Positions 14,455 to 23,497 of a stretch of 64,000 nt of DNA are shown here, in pieces. A model generated the notes under the pieces. That model made no database searches. It saw nothing but the letters and a program-made list of their open reading frames with translations, and was not told where the DNA came from. Position 1 is the stretch's first letter; the number at the start of each line of letters is the position of its first letter. The stretch lies in assembly GCF_024220175.1 (NCBI RefSeq), contig NZ_CP098502.1, positions 1,054,001-1,118,000 of the forward strand. Direction: 5' to 3'. The stretch comes from Paraconexibacter antarcticus. Its GTDB lineage: Bacteria > Actinomycetota > Thermoleophilia > Solirubrobacterales > Solirubrobacteraceae. The position numbers and the translations under genes were made by a program.

Positions 14455-15972
14455 GTGTCCACCGAGGCGGCCGCGCCCCTCCCCGACCGCGCCGGGATCG
14501 TCATCGCCGGCGGCGGCCACAACGGCCTCGTGGCGGCGGCGTACCTCGCCCGGGCAGGCCGCGACGTCCTCCTGCTCGAGGCGTCCGGCGCCCTCGGCGG
14601 GGCGGCGGTCTCGTCGTCGCCGTGGCCGGGCGTGGACGTGCGCCTGAGCCGCTACAGCTATCTCGTCAGCCTCTTCCCGCGGTGGATCGCGGCCGACCTC
14701 GGCGTCGAGCTCGAGCTCGTCCGCCGCCGCGTCCCGGCCTACACGCCCGTGGGGGACGGCGGCGTCTTCGGCGTCCCCGGCTCGCCGTTCGCGGACGCCG
14801 TCGCGCGGCTCGCCCCTGCGGTGTTCGCGTCGCTCACCGAGCCGCTGCGCAGTGAGGCGGACCTGCGCGCGCTCGCGGGGGACGACGCCACGTGGGACGC
14901 GCTCGTGCGCCGCCCGCTGGGCGCGACGCTGCGGGCCGCGCACGCGGGGGACGACGTCGGGCTCGGCATCGTCGCGACCGACGCGCTCATCGGGACCTTC
15001 ACGTCGATCGACGACCCCGCGCGCCTCGCGAACCGGTGCTTCCTTTACCACGTCATCGGCGGCGGGACCGGCGACTGGGACGTCCCCGTCGGCGGCATGG
15101 GCGCCGTGACGGGCGCGCTCGCGGGGGCCGCGCGCGCGGCGGGGGCGCGGCTTGTGACCGGCGCCCGCGTCACCGCGGTGGCGAGCGACGCGGACGGGGT
15201 GGCGGTGACGGTGACCGACCCGGCGACCGGGGCGGCGCGCAGCGTCGCGGCAGACCGGTTGCTCGCGAACCTCGCGCCGCACGTGCTCGACCGGCTCCGG
15301 GGCCGGCCGGCGGCGGCGCCCGCCCCGGAGGGCGCCCAGCTGAAGGTCAACCTGCTGCTCGCGCGCCTGCCGCGGCTGCGCGATCCGGCGGTCGACCCCG
15401 CCGACGCCTTCGCGGGCACCTTCCACGTCAACGAGTCCGCGTCGCAGCTCGACGCGGCCTACGCGCAGGCCGCGGCCGGGCGGATCCCCGACGTCGTCCC
15501 CTGCGAGATCTACTGCCACTCGCTGAGCGACCCCACGATCCTCGGGCCCGATCTGCGTGCCGCCGGCGCCCACACCCTCACGTGCTTCGCGCTGCACCTG
15601 CCCGCGCGGCTGTTCACGGCCGACCCGGAGGGCGCGCGGGAGGCGACGCTCGCCGCGACCCTCGCCTCCCTGGACTCGGTCCTCGCCGAGCCGATCACGG
15701 ACTGCGTGTTGCGCGGGCCCGACGGCGCGCCGTGCGTCGAGGCGCGCAGCCCGGTCGACCTCGAGCGGGATCTGGGGCTGCCCGGCGGGCACATCTTCCA
15801 CCGCGACCTGCAGTGGCCCTTCGCGGAGACGGAGGCGGAGGTCGGCACCTGGGGTGTGGAGACGGACGACCCGCGGATCCTCCTCTGCGGGGCGGGCGCC
15901 CGGCGCGGCGGCGGCGTGAGCGGGATCCCCGGGCACAACGCCGCGATGGCGGTTCTCGGCCGCACCGGCTGA
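14455..15972 (+). CDS. carotenoid-desaturase-like FAD oxidoreductase
   Basis: 505 residues. The N-terminal FAD-binding motif GIVIAGGGHNGLVAAAYLARAG continues into LLLEASGALGGAA, the layout of phytoene-desaturase-like amine oxidases (PYROXD2 type). The C-terminal motif (ILLCGAGARRGGGVSGIPGHNAA) closes the FAD site as in that family. A long insert (residues about 150-350) carries the substrate domain, including GGGTGDWDVPVGGMGAV. The true substrate is not evident: no carotenoid genes are nearby. The start is set by the -10 element. Confidence 0.8.
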   Translation: MSTEAAAPLPDRAGIVIAGGGHNGLVAAAYLARAGRDVLLLEASGALGGAAVSSSPWPGVDVRLSRYSYLVSLFPRWIAADLGVELELVRRRVPAYTPVGDGGVFGVPGSPFADAVARLAPAVFASLTEPLRSEADLRALAGDDATWDALVRRPLGATLRAAHAGDDVGLGIVATDALIGTFTSIDDPARLANRCFLYHVIGGGTGDWDVPVGGMGAVTGALAGAARAAGARLVTGARVTAVASDADGVAVTVTDPATGAARSVAADRLLANLAPHVLDRLRGRPAAAPAPEGAQLKVNLLLARLPRLRDPAVDPADAFAGTFHVNESASQLDAAYAQAAAGRIPDVVPCEIYCHSLSDPTILGPDLRAAGAHTLTCFALHLPARLFTADPEGAREATLAATLASLDSVLAEPITDCVLRGPDGAPCVEARSPVDLERDLGLPGGHIFHRDLQWPFAETEAEVGTWGVETDDPRILLCGAGARRGGGVSGIPGHNAAMAVLGRTG

Positions 15973-16008
15973 CCGCTTCGGCGATACCGAGATCCCAGCT
16001 TCCCGGCC

Positions 16009-16014
16009 TATACT
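16009..16014 (+). promoter_or_regulatory. -10 element TATACT before the GntR gene
   Basis: Close to the sigma-70 consensus and 9 bases before the GTG at 16024. The best individual -10 match in the host part. Confidence 0.5.
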
Positions 16015-16023
16015 CGCCGCCCC

Positions 16024-16812
16024 GTGTCCGCGCTGATCTTCTCCCCCGTGCAGACGCGCCGCACCTTCGAGGAGGCGGTCGAGCAGATCGCGGAGCGCAT
16101 CCAGCTCGGTGAGCTGCGGGTGGGGGATCAGCTGCCTCCGGAGCGCGCGCTGGCCGCCCAGATGCAGATCAGCCGCCCGACGGTCCGCGAGGCGCTGAAG
16201 ATCCTCGCCGACTCGGGCGTCATCGAGGTCCGGCCCGGCCCGACCGGCGGCGCCTTCGTGCGGTCCGAGTTCGTCCCGCGCGAGGTCATCCAGCGCCGCA
16301 GCGACCTGCGCCTGCACGAGGTCGGCGGCGTCCTCGAGGCCCGCCGCCTGCTCGAGCCGCGGGTCGCGCAGCTCGCGGCGGTCCACGGCACCGAGCCCGA
16401 CTTCGAGGCGATGGAGCGGACGATCGCCCTGCAGGTGAAGCTCGCCGAGAGCGCGGGCTCGGAGCTCATCGCGCACGAGGACCGCTTCCTCGGGCTCGAC
16501 CAGCGCTTCCACCTTGCGATCGCCCGCGCGACGGGCAACTCGACGATCGTCGGCCTCATGCGCACGCTGCTGCGCCGGCTCGACATCGCCCGCGACATGG
16601 CGATGCACGAGCCGCCGACCGTCGAGTGGTCGCTCGACATCCACCGCCAGACGGTCGACGCGATCCGCAGCGGCGACATGGCCCGGATCGAGGTCGTCAT
16701 GGACGAGCACCTCGCCGAGCTCGAGCGGGCGTGGGAGCGGGACCTCGACCCCATGCGCCCCGGCATCCGGGATCTGCCGCACGCGCTGCGCCCCGCCGCC
16801 GGCGCCCCCTGA
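16024..16812 (+). CDS. FadR-type GntR transcriptional regulator
   Basis: 262 residues. The winged helix is in residues about 10-75 (LRVGDQLPPERALAAQMQIS, RPTVREALKILADSGVIEV), the effector-binding FCD domain in about 90-235 (VLEARRLLEPRVAQLA, DQRFHLAIARATGN, DIHRQTVDAIRSGD). Such regulators respond to small carboxylates or acyl-CoAs. It sits 70 bases upstream of the indolepyruvate:ferredoxin oxidoreductase gene, whose promoter carries a TGGTA/TACCA palindrome, so control of that enzyme is likely. Confidence 0.85.
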   Translation: MSALIFSPVQTRRTFEEAVEQIAERIQLGELRVGDQLPPERALAAQMQISRPTVREALKILADSGVIEVRPGPTGGAFVRSEFVPREVIQRRSDLRLHEVGGVLEARRLLEPRVAQLAAVHGTEPDFEAMERTIALQVKLAESAGSELIAHEDRFLGLDQRFHLAIARATGNSTIVGLMRTLLRRLDIARDMAMHEPPTVEWSLDIHRQTVDAIRSGDMARIEVVMDEHLAELERAWERDLDPMRPGIRDLPHALRPAAGAP

Positions 16813-16864
16813 CGGGCCCGCGGTCGGACCTCTGCCGAGGCGCCGTTGCGGCACCCCGGCGCCT

Positions 16865-16883
16865 TGGTATGTTCATTTTACCA
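16865..16883. promoter_or_regulatory. palindrome TGGTA-N9-TACCA over the oxidoreductase promoter
   Basis: TGGTA (16865-16869) and TACCA (16879-16883) flank 9 bases and overlap both a TATGTT -10 element (16868-16873) and the ATG at 16883. Base composition is locally AT-rich. Spacing and position fit an operator for the FadR-type regulator encoded just upstream. Confidence 0.45.
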
Positions 16884-19800
16884 TGCTGCGTCCCCCGCTG
16901 TCCGTCTCGCTGGACGACAAGTACCTGCTGGAGGAGGGACGGATCTTCCTCTCCGGGATCCAGGCGCTCGTGCGCGTGCCGGTCGACCAGCACCGCGCCG
17001 ACGTGCGGGCGGGCCTGAGGACCGGCACGTTCATCTCCGGCTACCAGGGGTCGCCGCTCGGCGTCTTCGACCAGGAGCTCCTGCGCAACCCGAAGCTCTG
17101 CGCCGAGCACGACATCCACCTGCAGCCCGGCGTCAACGAGGAGCTCGGGGCCACGGCGGTGTGGGGGAGCCAGCTCGCGCCCGACCTGCCGGGCGCCGCG
17201 CGCGACGGCGTGGTCGGGCTCTGGTACGGCAAGAACCCCGGCCTGGACCGGGCGGCGGACGCGATCCGCCACGCGAACTTCTGCGGGGTCCCTCGCCACG
17301 GCGGCGCGGTCGCGATCGTCGGCGACGACCCGTCGTGCAAGTCCTCGACGCTCCCGAGCGCGGCCGAGCCGATGCTCGCGGCGCTCCACGTCCCCGTCCT
17401 GTGGCCGGGCACCGTCCAGGAGGTCCTCGACCTCGGTCGTCATGCGATCGCGCTCTCGCGGGCGAGCGGCCTGTGGTCGGCGCTGAAGATCGTCACGAAC
17501 GTCGCCGACGCGGCGGGGACCGCCGAGGTCGCCCCGGGCCGCGTCGTCCCGGTGATGCCGGAGCTCCTCGTCGCCGGCAAGCCGTACGTGCACCGGCCGA
17601 ACCCGACGATGCTCGCGCCCGACTCGCTCATCTCCGAGCGCGGGCTCTTCGACGTCCGCCTGCCGCTGGCGCGGATGTACGCCCGCGAGAACCGCCTCAA
17701 CCGCGTGACCGTCGACGGCGGCGGTGCCGCGCGCATCGGGCTCGTCGCGGCGGGCAAGACGTACCGCGACCTCGTGCAGGCCCTCCAGGACCTCGGCCTC
17801 GACCTCGGCCGGCTGCGCGCCGCGGGCGTGCGCGTCATGCAGATCCAGATGCCGTGGCCCCTGGATCGCGACGACGTGCGCGACTTCGCCGAGGGCCTCG
17901 AGGAGATCCTCGTCATCGAGGACAAGCTGCCCTTCCTCGAGTCGCAGTTCCGCGACCTCCTCTACGGGGTGACGGACGCGCCGCGAATCCTCGGCAAGCG
18001 CGACGAGTCCGGCCGCCAGCTCCTGCCCGCCGAGGGCGAGCTCGACGCCGACCTCGTCGCCCGCGCCGTCGCCCGCCGCCTGCGCGCGGCGGACATCGCC
18101 ATCGAGTCGGTGACCGCGCGGATCCGCGAGCTCGAGGAGGTCCAGCGCGCGAAGCTCGTGCCGCTCCCGGTCGTCCGCACGCCGTTCTTCTGCTCCGGCT
18201 GCCCGCACAACTCGTCGACCCCGGCGGCGGACGACGCGCTCGTCGGCGCGGGGATCGGCTGCCACACGATGATCCTGCTCAACCGCGAGGGGCGCGGGCA
18301 CATCACGGGCATCACCCAGATGGGCGGCGAGGGCGCGCAGTGGATCGGCATGTCGCCGTTCGTGGAGGGCGAGCACTTCGTCCAGAACCTCGGCGACGGC
18401 ACCTTCCACCACTCGGGCTCGCTCGCCGTCCGCGCCGCCTGCGCGGCGGGCGTGAACGTGACGTACAAGCTCTTCGCGAACGGCTCGGTCGCGATGACCG
18501 GCAGCCAGGCGATCGTCGGCGGCATGACGGTGCCGGAGCTCACGCGCTGGCTCGCGCTCGAGGGCGTGAAGCAGGTCGTCGTCACCGCCGAGGACACCTC
18601 GCGCTACGACGGCGTGACGCTCGACCCGATCGCCCGCGTGCGGCCCCGCGAGGACATGCTCGCGGTCCAGGAGGAGCTCTCCCACGTGAAGGGCGTCACC
18701 GTCCTCATCCACGACCAGATGTGCGCGGCCGAGCGGCGCCGCCTGCGCAAGCGGGGCAAGCTGCCCGAGGCGGCCGAGAAGGTCGTCATCAACGAGCGGG
18801 TGTGCGAGGGCTGCGGCGACTGCGGGAAGAAGTCCTCCTGCCTCAGCGTGCAGCCGGTCGACACCGAGTTCGGGCGCAAGACACGGATCCACCAGGCCTC
18901 GTGCAACGCGGACTATTCCTGCCTGGAGGGCGACTGCCCGTCGTTCCTCACGGTCGTCCGGGCCACCGGGCCGGACGGGACCGCCCCGGCGCGCGCCGCG
19001 TTCCCGCCGCCGCCCCCGCTCCCGGCGCCGCCCGAGGGGGCTGCCGCGACGGCAGCGGACACGACCGTCCGCATGATCGGCATCGGCGGGACCGGCGTCG
19101 TCACCGTGAGCCAGATCCTCGCGATGGCGATGCACCTCGAGGACGGGTACTCGTGGGCGCTCGACCAGACCGGGCTGTCGCAGAAGGGCGGCCCGGTCAT
19201 CAGCGACGTCCGGCTCTCGCGCACGCCGGTCACCGGCTCGAACAAGGCCTCCGCCGGCCGCGTCGACGTCTACCTCGGCTTCGACCTCCTCGGCGCCGCG
19301 AACCCCAAGAACCTCCAGACCGCCGACCCCCGCCGGACGGTCGCGGTCGTCTCGACGAGCGAGGTCGCGACCGGGCGCATGGTCGTCGACCCGGAGGTCG
19401 AGTTCCCGGACCTCGAGCAGCCGCTCGGCGCGATCGGCGGGCAGATGCGCGAGGCGATCTTCCTCGACGCGCAGGCCCTCTCGCAGCGGCTCTTCGGGGA
19501 CCACCTGCCGGCAAACCTCATCGTCGTCGGCGCGGCGCTCCAGCGCGGGCTGCTCCCGGTCTCGCCCGAGGCGCTCGAGGCCGCGATCCGCCTGAACCGC
19601 GCCGGCGTCGAGAAGAACCTCGCCGCGCTCGCCTGGGGGCGCGCCTGCGTCGCCGCGCCCGACGCCGTGGCGGCGCTCGACGCGCAGGCCGCCGTCGCCG
19701 GGCCGCCCGCGCCCGCCCTGGGCGCCGCCGCCCGCGCGATCGCCGCGACCGTCGGCGCCGAGCCCGGCAGCGAGCTCGAGCGCCTCCTCGTGCGCCGGGC

Positions 19801-20452
19801 CGACGAGCTCATCGCCTACCAGTCGGCCGCCTACGCGCGCCGCTACGCACGGTTCGTCGCCGAGGTCGCCGGAGCCGAGCGGGCCGCCTGCGGTGACGCC
19901 GGGCCGGTGAGCGAGGCCGCCGCGCGCGGCCTGCACAAGCTCATGGCCTACAAGGACGAGTACGAGGTCGCGCGTCTGCACCTCGACCCGGTCGAGCGGG
20001 CGAAGATCACCGCCGAGTTCGGGCCGGGCGCGAAGGTCGAGTACCACCTGCACCCGCCGATGCTGCGGGCGATGGGGATGGACCGCAAGCTCCGCCTCGG
20101 CCGCTGGTTCGACGGCGGGTTCAGGACGCTGCGGGCGATGAAGCACCTGCGGGGGACCGCGGCCGACCCGTTCGGCCACGCGGAGGTGCGGAAGGTCGAG
20201 CGCGCCCTCGTCGGGGAGTACGAGACCGCCGTGCGCACGGCGCTGCCGCTCCTCACCCCCGAGACGCGCGACGTCATGGCCGAGCTGTGCGACTCCCCCG
20301 ACCTCGTCCGCGGCTACGAGGACATCAAGCTCGCCTCGGTCGTCCGCTGGCGCGATGCCGTCGCCCGGCTGCAGACCCGCCTCGCGGCCGGCGACGAGGC
20401 CGCGCCGGTGCTGCCGGTCATCACGCCGGCGCCGTTCACGCCGATGCGGTGA
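16883..20452 (+). CDS. fused indolepyruvate:ferredoxin oxidoreductase
   Basis: 1189 residues. Oxidises aryl or other 2-oxoacids to acyl-CoA using thiamine diphosphate and ferredoxin. Order: pyrimidine-binding region (SGYQGSPLGVFDQEL, VNEELGATAVWGSQ), TPP-binding region about residues 450-600 (GIGCHTMI, MGGEGAQWIG, FHHSGSLAV), a Cys cluster about 640-690 (VCEGCGDCGKKSSC, CNADYSCLEGDC) for iron-sulfur centres, the gamma domain about 725-920 (IGIGGTGVVTVSQIL, WALDQTGLSQKGGP), and a helical C-terminal region. The fusion is usual in actinobacteria and proteobacteria. Possibly amino-acid catabolism; controlled by the adjacent GntR regulator. Confidence 0.88.
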   Translation: MLRPPLSVSLDDKYLLEEGRIFLSGIQALVRVPVDQHRADVRAGLRTGTFISGYQGSPLGVFDQELLRNPKLCAEHDIHLQPGVNEELGATAVWGSQLAPDLPGAARDGVVGLWYGKNPGLDRAADAIRHANFCGVPRHGGAVAIVGDDPSCKSSTLPSAAEPMLAALHVPVLWPGTVQEVLDLGRHAIALSRASGLWSALKIVTNVADAAGTAEVAPGRVVPVMPELLVAGKPYVHRPNPTMLAPDSLISERGLFDVRLPLARMYARENRLNRVTVDGGGAARIGLVAAGKTYRDLVQALQDLGLDLGRLRAAGVRVMQIQMPWPLDRDDVRDFAEGLEEILVIEDKLPFLESQFRDLLYGVTDAPRILGKRDESGRQLLPAEGELDADLVARAVARRLRAADIAIESVTARIRELEEVQRAKLVPLPVVRTPFFCSGCPHNSSTPAADDALVGAGIGCHTMILLNREGRGHITGITQMGGEGAQWIGMSPFVEGEHFVQNLGDGTFHHSGSLAVRAACAAGVNVTYKLFANGSVAMTGSQAIVGGMTVPELTRWLALEGVKQVVVTAEDTSRYDGVTLDPIARVRPREDMLAVQEELSHVKGVTVLIHDQMCAAERRRLRKRGKLPEAAEKVVINERVCEGCGDCGKKSSCLSVQPVDTEFGRKTRIHQASCNADYSCLEGDCPSFLTVVRATGPDGTAPARAAFPPPPPLPAPPEGAAATAADTTVRMIGIGGTGVVTVSQILAMAMHLEDGYSWALDQTGLSQKGGPVISDVRLSRTPVTGSNKASAGRVDVYLGFDLLGAANPKNLQTADPRRTVAVVSTSEVATGRMVVDPEVEFPDLEQPLGAIGGQMREAIFLDAQALSQRLFGDHLPANLIVVGAALQRGLLPVSPEALEAAIRLNRAGVEKNLAALAWGRACVAAPDAVAALDAQAAVAGPPAPALGAAARAIAATVGAEPGSELERLLVRRADELIAYQSAAYARRYARFVAEVAGAERAACGDAGPVSEAAARGLHKLMAYKDEYEVARLHLDPVERAKITAEFGPGAKVEYHLHPPMLRAMGMDRKLRLGRWFDGGFRTLRAMKHLRGTAADPFGHAEVRKVERALVGEYETAVRTALPLLTPETRDVMAELCDSPDLVRGYEDIKLASVVRWRDAVARLQTRLAAGDEAAPVLPVITPAPFTPMR

Positions 20453-20462
20453 GGTGCGCCAC

Positions 20463-20468
20463 TACGAT
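20463..20468 (+). promoter_or_regulatory. -10 element TACGAT, leaderless start
   Basis: Ends 6 bases before the ATG at 20475. Confidence 0.45.
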
Positions 20469-20474
20469 CGGCCC

Positions 20475-20768
20475 ATGACCGATCAGCTGCGCATCTACCG
20501 CATCAAGCCCGGCACGATGGACGCCTACCTGGCGCTCTGGCGGGACCACCTGCTCGCCGCCCGCGAGGCCTACGGCTTCAGCGTCGTCAACGCGTGGGTG
20601 ACGGCCGGCGGCGCGGAGTTCGCCTGGGTCGTCCGCCACGAGGGCCCGGGGACGTTCGAGGAGGCGGACAAGCGCTACTACGACAGCCCGGAGCGGGCGG
20701 CCCTGCCGACGAGCCCGGCCGAGTACATCGAGCACATGGAGCTGCGGCTCATGGAGCCGGTCGCCTGA
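20475..20768 (+). CDS. NIPSNAP-family small protein
   Basis: 97 residues of the dimeric alpha/beta-barrel type: LRIYRIKPGTMDAYLALW, a middle strand region (VNAWVTAGGAEFAWVVRH) and FEEADKRYYDSPER. NIPSNAP members have no firmly known reaction. Its TGA shares one base with the ATG of the sugar dehydrogenase gene (TGATG), so the two are coupled. Confidence 0.7.
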   Translation: MTDQLRIYRIKPGTMDAYLALWRDHLLAAREAYGFSVVNAWVTAGGAEFAWVVRHEGPGTFEEADKRYYDSPERAALPTSPAEYIEHMELRLMEPVA

Positions 20769-21967
20769 TGCGGGGCCGTGCGGGACGGTCGGTCGCGGCG
20801 CTCGGCGCCGCCGTCGTGGCGATCGGCATCCTCGCCTGCGGGTCGGGCGTCCCGGCGGACGGCTACCCGGCCGCGGGGGGTGCGACGGGCGCGAAGCACC
20901 TCGCCCTGCTCGGCATCGGCACCTTCGACAGCCCGCTCTACGTCACGGCGGGGCCGGGCGACGACCGGCGCCTCTTCGTCGTCGAGCAGCCCGGCCGCAT
21001 CCGGATCATCCGCGGTGGCCGCACGCTCGCGCGCCCCTTCCTCGACATCACGAGGCGCGTGACGAGCGGTGGGGAGCAGGGGCTGCTCTCCGTCGCCTTC
21101 GCGCCCGACTACGCCCGCAGCGGCCGCTTCTACGTCTACTACACCGACAAGGAGCAGCAGCAGCGCGTCGTCGAGTACCGCCGCGCCACCGCGGACCGCG
21201 CGGCCGCCGGCAGCGCGCGACTGGTGCTGAAGATGGCCGACCGCGAGTCCAACCACAACGGCGGGCTGCTGACCTTCGGGCCGGACGGGCTCCTGTACAT
21301 CGGCACGGGGGACGGCGGCGGCGCCGACGACCAGCACGGCTCGCGCGGCAACGCGCAGGACCTCACCTCGCCGCTCGGCAAGCTCCTGCGGATCGACCCG
21401 CGGGCCGCCGGCGGCCGCCCGTACTCGATCCCCGCGTCGAACCCGTTCGCCGGCCGGGGCGGCGGGGTGCGCGGCGAGATCTACAGCTACGGCCTGCGCA
21501 ACCCGTGGCGCTACGCCTTCGACCGCGCGACGGGCGAGCTCGTCATCGGCGACGTCGGCCAGAACACGATCGAGGAGGTCGACGTCGTCGCGAAGGGCAA
21601 GGGCCGCGGCGCGAACTTCGGCTGGCGCCCGTTCGAGGGGACGGACGTTCACAGCCCCGGCGAGGCGGCTCCGGGAGCGATTGCGCCGGTCATCCAGCTC
21701 AGGCACTCCGACGGGTACTGCTCGATCACCGGCGGCTACGTCGTCCGCGACCCGTCGCTGCCCGCGTCGCTGCGTGGCCGGTACCTCTACAGCGACTTCT
21801 GCAAGGGCGACATCCGGGCGGCGAAGGTCAGCCCGTCCGGGGCGAGCGGCGACCGCGGGCTCCCGCTGAAGACCGTCCAGAGCCTCTCCTCGTTCGGGCA
21901 GGACAACCGCGGGCGGATCTACGTCGTGTCGCTCAGCGGGGCGGTCTACCGGCTCGTCGCGCGCTAG
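20768..21967 (+). CDS. PQQ-type sugar dehydrogenase-like lipoprotein
   Basis: 399 residues. The signal ends in the lipobox ILAC (about residue 24), so the protein is anchored outside the membrane. The rest is the glucose/sorbosone dehydrogenase beta-propeller: LFVVEQPGRIRII, GEQGLLSVAFAPDY, SNHNGGLLTFGPDGLLYIG, YGLRNPWRYAFDRATG, VGQNTIEEVD and GRYLYSDFCKG. Members oxidise sugars with PQQ; whether this one binds PQQ cannot be seen. Overlaps the NIPSNAP stop by one base. Confidence 0.82.
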   Translation: MRGRAGRSVAALGAAVVAIGILACGSGVPADGYPAAGGATGAKHLALLGIGTFDSPLYVTAGPGDDRRLFVVEQPGRIRIIRGGRTLARPFLDITRRVTSGGEQGLLSVAFAPDYARSGRFYVYYTDKEQQQRVVEYRRATADRAAAGSARLVLKMADRESNHNGGLLTFGPDGLLYIGTGDGGGADDQHGSRGNAQDLTSPLGKLLRIDPRAAGGRPYSIPASNPFAGRGGGVRGEIYSYGLRNPWRYAFDRATGELVIGDVGQNTIEEVDVVAKGKGRGANFGWRPFEGTDVHSPGEAAPGAIAPVIQLRHSDGYCSITGGYVVRDPSLPASLRGRYLYSDFCKGDIRAAKVSPSGASGDRGLPLKTVQSLSSFGQDNRGRIYVVSLSGAVYRLVAR

Positions 21968-21979
21968 CCGCGGGGCCGG

Positions 21980-23446
21980 TCAGCCGCTCGTGCGCGTGCC
22001 GCGACGGGCACGCGCACGAGCGCGCCACGGGGTGGGGGCGACCGGCGCGTCGACGCGGAGGGTGTCGAGGGCACGCTCGAGGTCGTGCGCGATCGACGGG
22101 AGGTCGGGCAGCGCGTCGGCGTCCGCGTAGAGGCCGACGTGCAGCCGCCCCATGTAGGAGAGCGCGCCGATCGACAGCGCGTGGCCCGGCGCGACCGGCA
22201 CCGCCGGGTAGACGCTGCGGAGCGGCCGCCCGAGGAGCGAGAGCTCGACCTCGGGGCCAGGGACGTTCGAGACGATCGCGTTGAACGCGGCCGCGCGGTA
22301 CGCGAGCCGGGCCACGGCCCCGGCGGCCTGCGCCGGGAGCAGGTCGGCCGCCTTCAGGAGCTGGGCCATCCCGAGGCCGTCGCTGCCCGCGGCGGCCGCG
22401 GCCTTCGCGGCGCGGGTGCGGTCGCGGACGGTGCGCAGGACGGTGACCGGGTTCGGGTTGGCGGCTGGCAGCTCGACGGCCATGAACGAGATCTGGTTGC
22501 CGAGGCCCGCCGGATCGTCCGCGCGGGTGTTCACCGGGACGAGGACGCGGAGCTCCTCGGCCTGCTGCCCGTGCAGCGCGAGCGCCCGGCCGAACGCGAG
22601 CGCGCACGCCGTGAGCAGGACGTCGTTCAGCGTCGCCGAGTGGCGGCGGCCGGCGGCCTTGAGGCCGTCGAGCGGCGCCTGGGCGTAGGCGACGGCACGG
22701 CGCCCGCCGACGGCGCGGTCGAGCGCGGTCGAGGGGACGGGCGAGGTGAGGCGCTCCAGGCCGCCGGCGGCGCCCTTCAGGTCGCCGGGCAGGCCGGCGG
22801 CGCGGCGGGCGGCGCCGCGGACCGACGGGGCCGGCGTGGTCTGCTTCGCGAGGCGGACGGCGGTCTTCGCGCGGGCGCCGACCGCGGCCGCGGCGGCCCG
22901 GGCGGGCGCGGGGCGGCGCGCGGGCCGCCAGTCGCCGGTGTCCGCGCCGTCGCGCTGGGGCGGCTCGGGGGTGAAGAGGAGCATCGCGACCTCGATCGCG
23001 GCGATGCCGTCCACGAGCGCGTGGTGCGCCTGGCCGACGAGCGCGAAGCCGCTTCCGACGCCCCGGACGAGGTACAGCTGCCACAGCGGGCGGCCGGGGT
23101 CGAGCGGCCGGGAGAGGAGCGTCCCGGCGAGCGTCCGCAGCTCGGCGGGGCCGCCGGGGGCCGCGAGCGTCACGTCGTGCACGTGGTGCGCGATGTCGAA
23201 CCCGGGGTCGTCGACCCAGCGCGGGTCCCCGAGGCCGAGGGCCGGGATGCTCACGCAGCGGCGGAAGCGCGGGACGAAGCCGAGCCGCGCCTCGAGGTGG
23301 CGCCGGAGCCCCGCCAGCGAGGGCGCGTCACCGTCGAAGCGCATCGTCCAGCCGACGTGGAGCGGGGCCTCGGCGGAGTCGAGGGCGATGAATCCGTAAT
23401 CGAGCGCGCTGAGGCGATCGGGCGAGGGCGCGGGCGGCAAGGTCAC
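21980..23446 (-). CDS. wax ester synthase/diacylglycerol acyltransferase
   Basis: 488 residues. WS/DGAT-family acyltransferase making wax esters or triacylglycerol from acyl-CoA. The catalytic motif HHALVDG is at residues 141-147; the N-terminal LSALDYGFI and C-terminal IVSNVPGPE and VPVAPGHALSIGALSYMGRLHVG regions are typical. The region about 170-260 is Ala/Arg-rich and poorly ordered. Start at GTG 23446; the ATG a few bases upstream is out of frame. Divergent from the MBL hydrolase at 23498, with 51 bases between starts. Confidence 0.88.
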   Translation of the reverse strand: MTLPPAPSPDRLSALDYGFIALDSAEAPLHVGWTMRFDGDAPSLAGLRRHLEARLGFVPRFRRCVSIPALGLGDPRWVDDPGFDIAHHVHDVTLAAPGGPAELRTLAGTLLSRPLDPGRPLWQLYLVRGVGSGFALVGQAHHALVDGIAAIEVAMLLFTPEPPQRDGADTGDWRPARRPAPARAAAAAVGARAKTAVRLAKQTTPAPSVRGAARRAAGLPGDLKGAAGGLERLTSPVPSTALDRAVGGRRAVAYAQAPLDGLKAAGRRHSATLNDVLLTACALAFGRALALHGQQAEELRVLVPVNTRADDPAGLGNQISFMAVELPAANPNPVTVLRTVRDRTRAAKAAAAAGSDGLGMAQLLKAADLLPAQAAGAVARLAYRAAAFNAIVSNVPGPEVELSLLGRPLRSVYPAVPVAPGHALSIGALSYMGRLHVGLYADADALPDLPSIAHDLERALDTLRVDAPVAPTPWRARARARRGTRTSG

Positions 23447-23482
23447 CCATTCTGGCGCATCCGGACGACGCCCGGGAGGTTC

Positions 23483-23488
23483 TATCGT
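23483..23488 (+). promoter_or_regulatory. -10 element TATCGT, leaderless start
   Basis: Ends 9 bases before the ATG at 23498, in the divergent gap with the WS/DGAT gene. Confidence 0.4.
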
Positions 23489-23497
23489 CCCGCTGAC

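Noticed and set aside
14389..16854. long minus-strand frame opposite the FAD oxidoreductase and GntR genes
   Set aside because: Shadow composition; both plus-strand genes have intact catalytic or DNA-binding motifs.
16697..20179. long open frame on the minus strand opposite the ferredoxin oxidoreductase gene
   Set aside because: Its composition (Arg, Gly, Val, Asp runs) is the shadow expected opposite a high-GC gene; the plus-strand product is a complete, recognisable enzyme.
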